NCBI RefSeq assembly: GCF_002000025.1
Contig: NZ_MUZV01000010.1
Span: forward strand, 62,001 to 126,000
Direction of reading: 5' to 3'
DNA length: 64,000 nt
DNA from: Cognaticolwellia aestuarii
GTDB lineage: Bacteria > Pseudomonadota > Gammaproteobacteria > Enterobacterales > Alteromonadaceae
Made by a program: the position numbers and the translations under genes. Below the pieces are notes generated by a model, which did not search any database, was not told the origin of the DNA, and saw only the letters and a list, made by a program, of their open reading frames with translations. Positions within the stretch are counted from its first letter, which is position 1. Each line of letters begins with the position of its first letter. This document shows positions 57,137 through 64,000 of the stretch, piece after piece.

Positions 57137-59902
57137 TTAACTATTTTTGTTATTAGTTAAGCTTATCAAAAGGTTCCTTCTTTTTTCCCTTTTTAAATCT
57201 TTGATCTGTAATCGTTTTAAAATAGAAAGTGCATCTTTATTGTTTTTATTTGAAATTAAAACTTCAGCATAGTTCATTGATATATCAAGATCTTTGCCTT
57301 CAGAAATCTTATAAGCACTTGCCAGTGCTTTTGATGCTAACACAATTTTACCTGCTTTAAATAACACCATACCTCGCGTATCAAGGACATTAGGATGCTT
57401 TGGCGCAAGCTTTACAGCTTCAGCAGAATATTTTAATGCTTGTTCCAAGTTATTAAGATCGAGGTTCAACCAAGCTAGATTATTCAACACTATAATATTA
57501 TTACTTTGTGTCTTAATTAATCGCTCGTATTCAGCAATCGCTTTTACAGGTTCAGTTACAGTATAATCATTCGCTAGCATCATACGTATGCGATCATCTT
57601 GATCATTGTTCGCTAAATACTCACGTAAAATGTTCTGCGCTTCTTTTATGCGATTATCGCCCTTGTACGCCATCGAAAGTAGCACGGCATTTTTACTTGA
57701 TGGATAAGCTTGATAAAAGGCAGTTAACTTATTAACAGCTTCAACAAAATCTTTTTCAAGTAACGCAATACGGCCTGTTAACCCTAACTGAAGTTCAGGT
57801 TGAATTTCCTTAAACTGTTGGTCCTGATATAACTTTTTAGCAAGGTACAGCTGATTCGTGTCTAATAGCAATTGTATTTTAACAATCTTCAAAACCAAAT
57901 TTTCTTGGTGATGATCCAACAAGGCCTTATCTAAATATTGTAATGCTTTATTAGTTTGGCGTTGTTTAACATAATAATCAGAGATCATTAACACGGGCTC
58001 AATATGATAAGGATTAGCCTGTAACCATTTTTCAATAGTGCTGACTAGTAGCAGCTCATTTTTTTGTTTCTTATAGATTGCTATCCGCTGTAACCAGGCC
58101 TTTTTTGGCGTTTTAACACTAGCATCCATAGTATTTGAAACAGCTAACGCATTTATCAAGTCATCTGAACTAATTAATGCGTCAACATACAACAACGCTA
58201 ACGCTATATTATTAGGTTTGCTTTCATGTGCTTGCTTAATTTTTAGCAATGATTCTTCATCAGACTTAATCGCATAAAAATATCGTAAAGCTTTAGGATT
58301 CTTGGGATCTTTATCAACCGCACGTTGAGCAAAACGCTCTGCTTCTTCTCTATTACCTTCATTAAGCGCTATTTTTGCCAACTCTGTTAACGCAAATATA
58401 TTATCTTCACCTTTTGTTAAACTGGTCTGTAATGCTTGCTTCGCCAAATCAACTTTCTGCTGGGCAATATAGACCGCTGCGAGCATATTATAACTAGCAG
58501 CTACCTCAGAGTTCTGTTCTTGCCATTTTTTAGCAACAGCAAACGCCTTATCAAAATCACCCGACTGTAAGGCAGCATAAGCAATAGCAAGCTCTGCACC
58601 TTTTAAGTTCGGGTTTTCCTCTAATGCGGCCTCTAAGTTATCGACACCTGAAGGGTCATTCATCAGTAATTTTAATACCCCTTGTCGAGCATTATCTGTC
58701 GGTTCAGATTTACTTATACTCGCTGATTTTTCTGCAAATTTTATCGCCTCTTTTTCAGCACCTACTGAATACAAGTTAAAACTGAGCGTCGAAAGGAACT
58801 TTTCGTCATCTTTATTTTGTGGTGAAAAGGCATCTAGAGAATCAGTAACATCATCAATCAAGCCTAATTGAAATTGACTAACAATTAGCATTTTCTTTGC
58901 TGGATGCTCTGGCACTAAAACATCAGTAATGACAGACAAGTGATTATGCGCTTTTTCGAAGTTACCTAAATGAAAAGAGCTTGCGCCTGCAATTAAGCGT
59001 AACTGTGGTAACTGCAAGTTTCCTTGAATAGCCTTTTCAGCAAACTCGACAGCAGAAGCGTAGTCTTTTTTTACATATAAAGTGGCTGATTTAACATAGT
59101 TCGCGACAGGTTGATTCGGCAGCGAAGCTAAAATTATATCAGCATATTTTTCAGCTTCGTCGTATTGATTAGCTTTTAACAAACTATCAGCAAGCAATAA
59201 ATATACGATACGGGCATTTGGCTGCAAACTGCTATATCGCTTATATCGTTCGCTCGCTTTAACATGATCCTGTTGAGCTGTTGCAATTTGCGCTTCTAGC
59301 ATAACAACTTCAGGGTTGTTACTTGCATTGCTGCTAATGGCATTAACTAATGCATCAGCTTTTTCAATATTACTTTGATTTAATTCAACATAAGCTTGAG
59401 AAAGAATAGCAAACACATTGGCTGGTAAAATTGAGACTGCTTGACGTGATGATTCTATCGCTAATTCAGCTTGCTGAGATTTAATCGCCGCGAGTGTTTT
59501 ATAAGCGAGGTATTCCACCTTACTTTCGTCGGGTAAAGATTCTACGCCCTCAAGCGTCAGAATACTATTATCGTCATTCGCAATTAAATAGGCTCTTGCA
59601 AGCGATGGTAATAACTTGCCACTTTGATAGTTTAACGACTGCGCTCGTTCTAATTCTTTCACTGCATCCAATGCATTACCTAAAGATAAGTAGGCTTGCC
59701 CCAACAAAAACCTTATTTCACTATCATCTGGCGCTAATCTAGCCGCATTTTTTAAAGCGACAACTGATTCTTTATACTGGTTTTCTTTTGAATAGCTTTT
59801 TGCTTGCATAAGGTAAGTATCAGCACTTTCCTGCTCTCCACAAGCAGATAGGGCTAAGGCAACTGACAAACATAACGTCAGTGTTTTAGTTCTTGTATTC
59901 AT
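57137..59902 (-). CDS. prsT: PEP-CTERM system TPR-repeat lipoprotein, PrsT type (copy 2)
   Basis: A 921-residue lipoprotein with lipobox LSAC, lipidated Cys at 21, followed by GEQESADTYLMQAKSYS and a long TPR array. Residue composition and opening match copy 1, so the two are paralogues from tandem duplication. It lies 76 bp downstream of the wecB-wecC fusion gene on the same strand. Together with copy 1 it probably belongs to the export apparatus of the exosortase-linked polysaccharide. Confidence 0.85.
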   Translation of the reverse strand: MNTRTKTLTLCLSVALALSACGEQESADTYLMQAKSYSKENQYKESVVALKNAARLAPDDSEIRFLLGQAYLSLGNALDAVKELERAQSLNYQSGKLLPSLARAYLIANDDNSILTLEGVESLPDESKVEYLAYKTLAAIKSQQAELAIESSRQAVSILPANVFAILSQAYVELNQSNIEKADALVNAISSNASNNPEVVMLEAQIATAQQDHVKASERYKRYSSLQPNARIVYLLLADSLLKANQYDEAEKYADIILASLPNQPVANYVKSATLYVKKDYASAVEFAEKAIQGNLQLPQLRLIAGASSFHLGNFEKAHNHLSVITDVLVPEHPAKKMLIVSQFQLGLIDDVTDSLDAFSPQNKDDEKFLSTLSFNLYSVGAEKEAIKFAEKSASISKSEPTDNARQGVLKLLMNDPSGVDNLEAALEENPNLKGAELAIAYAALQSGDFDKAFAVAKKWQEQNSEVAASYNMLAAVYIAQQKVDLAKQALQTSLTKGEDNIFALTELAKIALNEGNREEAERFAQRAVDKDPKNPKALRYFYAIKSDEESLLKIKQAHESKPNNIALALLYVDALISSDDLINALAVSNTMDASVKTPKKAWLQRIAIYKKQKNELLLVSTIEKWLQANPYHIEPVLMISDYYVKQRQTNKALQYLDKALLDHHQENLVLKIVKIQLLLDTNQLYLAKKLYQDQQFKEIQPELQLGLTGRIALLEKDFVEAVNKLTAFYQAYPSSKNAVLLSMAYKGDNRIKEAQNILREYLANNDQDDRIRMMLANDYTVTEPVKAIAEYERLIKTQSNNIIVLNNLAWLNLDLNNLEQALKYSAEAVKLAPKHPNVLDTRGMVLFKAGKIVLASKALASAYKISEGKDLDISMNYAEVLISNKNNKDALSILKRLQIKDLKREKRRNLLISLTNNKNS

Positions 59903-59948
59903 TTTCTTACATCCAATTTGTATCGAGCGTTATTTTATTCATTAAATG

Positions 59949-59972
59949 ACGGCCCATCTATTAATGAGCCGT
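59949..59972 (-). promoter_or_regulatory. Weak hairpin between the wecB-wecC fusion and prsT genes
   Basis: Arms ACGGCCCAT and ATGAGCCGT pair with one G-T wobble around six bases, 6 bp beyond the wecB-wecC stop. No long T run follows, so it is more likely an mRNA processing or partial-termination structure than a strong terminator. Confidence 0.35.
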
Positions 59973-59978
59973 TACTTA

Positions 59979-62243
59979 TTACTTGCGGGTATTAAAAAGC
60001 GGAATATTTATTTGTAAATCATCATAGCAACTATGATCTGTTACAAGGATGGCAACATCAGCCCACGCTTGCATTTCTGATAGCGAACCAACATTGGCAC
60101 AATCCCATGCATTCACAAATGGGTCGTGATACTTAACTTCAATGCCATGTGCTTTAAAGTAAGACAATATACCGTCAGCGGGGGTTTCTCGGCAATCATC
60201 AACATTAGCCTTATAAGCCACTCCTAAAATACAAATTTTAGTGCCATTTACAGATTTGAGTAATTCCAACGCTTGTGCGGCAACAAGAGCAGGGCGTTCA
60301 TCATTAATTTTACGTGCTAATCGGATAAACTCACCGGCTTTAGTGTTTTCTACTAAGAACCACGGATCAATTGGAATACAGTGTCCACCAACCCCAGGGC
60401 CTGGGCTTAATACATTAACTCGAGGATGGCGATTTGCTAGACGAATAACTTCATGCACATCAACCTCAAGCTCTTCACAAACTTGTGATAATTCATTCGC
60501 AAAAGCAATACCGACATCACGCGAGGTGTTTTCAACCAGTTTTATACATTCTGCTGTTGTTAAGTCAGTTAAAAATACTTCACCGTTAACAAAGCTTTGA
60601 TAAATATCTTTCACTTTCTGTTGTGCTACTTTACTAGAGGCGCCAATAATTCGGTCATTATTAACTAATTCATTCAAGGTTTCGCCTGGAATGGCACGCT
60701 CAGGACAATGCACTACCTCAATATTGAGACCAGCATCAGAAAAACGCTGCGCTACGGCTAAGCTCGTTTGTGGAGAAATTGTTGATTCAACAATCACAAT
60801 TTGTCCATCTTTAGCGACCTTAGCAATAGCGTCTGCAGCTGCGAAAACATAACTGCGATCACATCGGCTATCTTTATGCGGTGTTGGTACAGCAACTAAA
60901 TAGGTATCACTTGACGGAATAACAGTCGAGGCTTTTAAAAAGCCTTGGCTAACAACTTTTTTAATCAGCTCTGGCATACCAAGCTCATCAAATGGGCACT
61001 CACCACGGTTAATGGAATCAACCTTATCTTGGTTCAAATCAACACCTGTAACCGCGTAACCTGCTTGTGCAATTAAGCTTGAAATAGGCAAGCCCATATA
61101 ACCCATACCAATAACAGCTAACGTTTCATTTTTAGCAACAATGGTAGCGGTATCAGTTTGGGTAAAGTCTTTAACAATTACATCAATAATATATTGAGCA
61201 ACATGTCCGTCACCAAAAGGGTTATCCCACGAGTAGTCATCACGGCTTAACCATTGCTTAGCGGCTTTAATCGCTTTAACTGCATCTCGGCCTACTAATT
61301 CACTCGCACCAACTTCTACCGCTTCAGGTCGTTCAGTGTTTTCACGTAATGTCAGGCTAGGCACACCTAACAAGCAGGCTTCTTCTTGAATACCACCAGA
61401 ATCCGTTAAAATTAACTTCGCGTGCTTTTGTAATTGAATAAAATCTAAATAACCAACAGGTGCAATTAACTGCAAGTAACTTGGCAGCTCAATATTAAAT
61501 TCTTTCAGCTTAGATTGAGTTCTAGGGTGAATAGGCCAAACAATAGTACCGGTGTAGTTTTTATGCATTTCATCAAATAAATGCAGCAACTCTAAAAGAT
61601 TTGACGATACATCGACATTAGAAGCACGATGAGCAGTAACAAGGAAATATTCACCCGCTGTTAATTTTAGGTCAGATAAAATATTACTGGTATTGGCGGA
61701 AATTTCTAAATGTTGAAACAATGAGTCTGACACAGTATTGCCAACCGTATGTATTTTCTTGGTTGCTATGCCTTCTGACTTAAGAATTTTCTCTTGGTTA
61801 GCGCCAACTGCAAATAAGTACTCACTAATGTGATCAGTCATTATACGGTTAGTTTCTTCAGGCATAGTGCGGTCATAACTTCTTAAGCCCGCTTCAATAT
61901 GACCTACTTTAATATTTAATTTAGAAGCTGCTAACGCCCCTGCTAATACCGTATTAGTATCCCCCTGCACAAGTACAACATCAGGTTTTTCTTCTAATAA
62001 AATGGGCTCCATTTTTATTAGAATATTACCGGTTTGATTACTGTGTAATCCTGAGCCTACACCTAAATTATAATGTGGAGCGGGAAGGTGTAACTCATCA
62101 AAAAAGATACTATCCATCTCTTTTGAGTAATGCTGATTTGAATGAATTATAAAGAATGGAATATTTCTTTTTTCACACTCTCTGATCACTGGCGCCATTT
62201 TTATAATTTCTGGCCGTGTACCAACGATGATGCCAATTTTCAT
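59979..62243 (-). CDS. Fused UDP-GlcNAc 2-epimerase / UDP-ManNAc dehydrogenase (WecB-WecC)
   Basis: A 754-residue fusion. Residues 1-360 are a WecB-type epimerase: GTRPEIIKMAPV at 8-19, D95 in QGDTN, E117 in HIEAG, E130 in PEETNR and H205 in TAHR. Residues about 374-754 are a WecC-type dehydrogenase: GMGYMG at 379-384, the conserved VENTSRD stretch near 570-576 and catalytic C622 in GGHCIP. A short linker, 361-372, joins them. Together they would convert UDP-GlcNAc to UDP-ManNAc and then UDP-ManNAcA. These enzymes are normally separate. It heads a transcript with the two prsT genes and is divergent from the exosortase. No stop or frame break is present at the junction. Confidence 0.92.
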   Translation of the reverse strand: MKIGIIVGTRPEIIKMAPVIRECEKRNIPFFIIHSNQHYSKEMDSIFFDELHLPAPHYNLGVGSGLHSNQTGNILIKMEPILLEEKPDVVLVQGDTNTVLAGALAASKLNIKVGHIEAGLRSYDRTMPEETNRIMTDHISEYLFAVGANQEKILKSEGIATKKIHTVGNTVSDSLFQHLEISANTSNILSDLKLTAGEYFLVTAHRASNVDVSSNLLELLHLFDEMHKNYTGTIVWPIHPRTQSKLKEFNIELPSYLQLIAPVGYLDFIQLQKHAKLILTDSGGIQEEACLLGVPSLTLRENTERPEAVEVGASELVGRDAVKAIKAAKQWLSRDDYSWDNPFGDGHVAQYIIDVIVKDFTQTDTATIVAKNETLAVIGMGYMGLPISSLIAQAGYAVTGVDLNQDKVDSINRGECPFDELGMPELIKKVVSQGFLKASTVIPSSDTYLVAVPTPHKDSRCDRSYVFAAADAIAKVAKDGQIVIVESTISPQTSLAVAQRFSDAGLNIEVVHCPERAIPGETLNELVNNDRIIGASSKVAQQKVKDIYQSFVNGEVFLTDLTTAECIKLVENTSRDVGIAFANELSQVCEELEVDVHEVIRLANRHPRVNVLSPGPGVGGHCIPIDPWFLVENTKAGEFIRLARKINDERPALVAAQALELLKSVNGTKICILGVAYKANVDDCRETPADGILSYFKAHGIEVKYHDPFVNAWDCANVGSLSEMQAWADVAILVTDHSCYDDLQINIPLFNTRK

Positions 62244-62515
62244 TTAAATTTCCCTACATGATAATAATATTAATTCAATTCAATATACCCAGTTTACCTG
62301 TTAAAAAAACTTTTAAAAGTACTAAGGCGAAAAGCAAGTCAATAATATTCGACTTCGTTCTTTACATCTTGATAGGTGGCATTTCAGTATTAACCGTTTC
62401 ATAAAGCAATAGCGTGACAATCAAAGTGTTGATACAGTAATAAGACTATAAATGGAATGATGTTAATTTAATACTAGCCAAATCTTTTCACTAACAATAA
62501 ATCAATTAGCTAATA

Positions 62516-63904
62516 ATGACGCATAATACTAATACAAGCCCTTTAAAGAAGAACAAATTTAAGCCTGCTTTGGGACTCATGCTTATTTTTGTGTTGTTTG
62601 CCTTTTTGAACATCCCAATTTTAAAAACAATATGGGAAAACAGTTTCGACGACGGCACCTATTCACACGCATACCTTATCCCGATTATCTCAATATATTT
62701 ATATTATAATTTAGCTAAAATTGGTCAACTAAGATATCGAGAGCAGGTATCTGTGCTACCCGTATTGCTTGTTATTGCGAGTGCTGCCTTGCTCTTTGTT
62801 ATGTCGTCTGCACAAATTAGTCTCGGTTATTGGGCGGCAACATTAGCTATTTTATTATCAAGTATCATGCTGATATACCGCACAAATTGGCAGCTAATAT
62901 TTCCGACGCTGTTCCTTGCCTTCTTAATGCCAGGCTGGGGGCTGCTAACCGCCACTTTACAAAAAGTTTCAACAAGTGCAGTAACTTTTTTAATGAGCTA
63001 TAGCGGCATACCCACTTTTGTAGAAGATAACTTTGTTACTATTCCTGCAGGCGTTTTTGAAATTGCCGGAGGCTGCAGTGGCCTAAGGTACTTAATAGTT
63101 TCGCTCGCCATTAGCTCATTATTCAGTTTTCTTTATATTAAGAACACCAAAAAAGCATTGTTGTTTTTTACTGTTGCTATATTAGGCGCTTTAATTACCA
63201 ATTGGATCAGAATTACCGCATTGATTCTTATTGGTGAATATACCAACATGCAAAGTGATTTAATGACTGATCATAATGTTTTCGGATGGTATTTATATAT
63301 TCCCTTTATGTTTTTATTGTTTATGTGGGGTAATAAATTAGCTGATCACGACTTGTTGTCAGACACGGCTATTAATGCAGCATCGCCAAGCAGTGTTTAT
63401 CCTGCACGAGTGAATACTTTAATCTTATTCGTCGCTATTATCATTTCATCAACAGCACTAAAATCATTATTTCTAAACGACTTATCATTGAGCACTAAAA
63501 TATCAGAGATTAAACCGATGATTAAACGCTATACCACTGTAGAACAAATATCATCGAGCACCGGTAACACGCCTGACATTTACTTAAAGTACTTTTTCAA
63601 TGGCACGTTAGGTAATGGTAAACCAATGGCTCATGACAATATTTATATACCACTCGGCTGGCATGAGATTGGTGAAGAAATTATAGGTGATTGGAACTAC
63701 ATCACTATTGCAAAACAAAATAAAGTTGCATTAATACGCTACAGTTTTGATATTAATAATCAAAAAACCGCTTATGCTGGGGTCTTTAAAAAACAACGTA
63801 TTAAAGCAGCATTATCTGGTCAGAGTGAAACATATTTACACTGGCAATATAGTCATTGTTTAAGTGATTGTGTCGAAGAAAAAAAGCTAAATAAAACTAA
63901 ATAA
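62516..63904 (+). CDS. Exosortase with EpsI-like C-terminal region
   Basis: Membrane transpeptidase-like protein that is thought to cleave PEP-CTERM signals. The 462 residues have about eight membrane helices to residue 320. The predicted catalytic Cys is C187 in GGCSGLRY; R232 in NWIRI and H253 in DHNVFGWY complete the family pattern. The part after about 320 is soluble and matches the EpsI-type extension of exosortase A proteins, so XrtA type is likely. It is 272 bp from the divergent wecB-wecC gene. The PEP-CTERM protein at 53.3 kb is the visible substrate. The stop codon lies in a 10-bp tandem repeat. Confidence 0.9.
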   Translation: MTHNTNTSPLKKNKFKPALGLMLIFVLFAFLNIPILKTIWENSFDDGTYSHAYLIPIISIYLYYNLAKIGQLRYREQVSVLPVLLVIASAALLFVMSSAQISLGYWAATLAILLSSIMLIYRTNWQLIFPTLFLAFLMPGWGLLTATLQKVSTSAVTFLMSYSGIPTFVEDNFVTIPAGVFEIAGGCSGLRYLIVSLAISSLFSFLYIKNTKKALLFFTVAILGALITNWIRITALILIGEYTNMQSDLMTDHNVFGWYLYIPFMFLLFMWGNKLADHDLLSDTAINAASPSSVYPARVNTLILFVAIIISSTALKSLFLNDLSLSTKISEIKPMIKRYTTVEQISSSTGNTPDIYLKYFFNGTLGNGKPMAHDNIYIPLGWHEIGEEIIGDWNYITIAKQNKVALIRYSFDINNQKTAYAGVFKKQRIKAALSGQSETYLHWQYSHCLSDCVEEKKLNKTK

Positions 63905-63916
63905 AACTAAATAAAT
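63887..63916 (+). repeat. Short tandem repeat at the exosortase stop codon
   Basis: Three copies of the 10-bp unit CTAAATAAAA (the last with one change) run from 63887 to 63916. The stop TAA is inside the second copy. Slippage here could alter the last residues. Confidence 0.7.
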
Positions 63917-63948
63917 ATGCCATCTACATACATCACAGGGTTATACAT

Positions 63949-64000
63949 TTGAGTACAAATAATTTTTATAGGGCTGACATTGATGGTCTAAGAGCAATAG
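63949..64000 (+). CDS. Acyltransferase-3 family protein (5' end only)
   Basis: Only the first 17 codons are in the window. From TTG at 63949 they read MSTNNFYRADIDGLRAI, which matches the start of acyltransferase-3 (OafA/YrhL type) membrane proteins (YRPDIDGLRA). ACAGGG lies 8 bp upstream as a ribosome-binding site. An ATG at 63917 is stopped after 11 codons and is not the start. Such enzymes O-acetylate surface polysaccharides, which would suit this exosortase and polysaccharide locus. The call rests on a very short stretch. Confidence 0.6.
   Translation, partial: MSTNNFYRADIDGLRAI

Overview
The window is AT-rich, densely coded bacterial DNA. Protein families and gene order point to a marine gammaproteobacterium of the Alteromonadales, most like Colwelliaceae (Colwellia/Thalassotalea type). 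This placement is inferred from gene content and synteny, not from a search. No rRNA, tRNA, CRISPR array, prophage or intact insertion sequence is visible. Two families of small inverted-repeat elements are present.

Layout. Bases 1-3400 hold the methionine regulon segment metL(partial)-metB with divergent metJ and two arrays of met boxes between them. Bases 3500-10440 hold a small membrane protein, a VOC protein, a MITE-like element, ccoG with its own sigma-54-type promoter and a sigma-54 activator next door, a UbiA-family prenyltransferase and a short malic enzyme. Bases 10980-24290 are the classical block purA-yjeT-hflC-hflK-hflX-hfq-miaA-mutL-amiB-tsaE-nnr with divergent queG. Bases 24300-29830 hold an unusual three-gene operon between queG and orn, where E. 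coli has only tRNA genes: a large membrane protein built like a hybrid histidine kinase but without recognisable phosphotransfer residues, a DUF1289 protein, and a TPR protein with a receiver-like domain lacking the phosphoacceptor Asp. Bases 30340-34720 carry a DUF4442 protein, orn, rsgA, psd and a glycerophosphodiesterase.

Bases 34870-42020 are regulatory and envelope-related: a BlaI-type repressor with an M56/TonB-C membrane protease; a Cpx-type system (cpxP-like, cpxR, cpxA) with a visible CpxR box; a PldB-like lysophospholipase; and a FieF-type metal exporter. Bases 42130-48810 are housekeeping: trmL, gpsA-secB-grxC-yibN, and divergent gpmM-envC-yibQ. The EnvC here is the expected activator of the AmiB encoded at 19.6 kb. 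A PDZ-less trypsin-like protease and a patatin-like lipase follow.

Bases 50680-64000 form a PEP-CTERM/exosortase surface-protein and polysaccharide locus: an exosortase-associated acyltransferase, a ThiF/E1-like adenylyltransferase, a PEP-CTERM substrate with a candidate sigma-54 promoter, two tandem PrsT-type TPR lipoproteins, a fused WecB-WecC enzyme predicted to make UDP-ManNAcA in one polypeptide, a divergent exosortase, and the first codons of an acyltransferase-3 gene cut by the window end. Together they suggest export, sorting and anchoring of PEP-CTERM proteins coupled to an ManNAcA-containing exopolysaccharide.

The strongest candidates for undescribed biology are the apparent pseudo-phosphorelay operon (24.3-29.8 kb), the ccoG sigma-54 control unit with repeated 14-bp palindromes (6.3-7.9 kb), the acyltransferase/ThiF pair (50.7-52.5 kb) and the WecB-WecC fusion.
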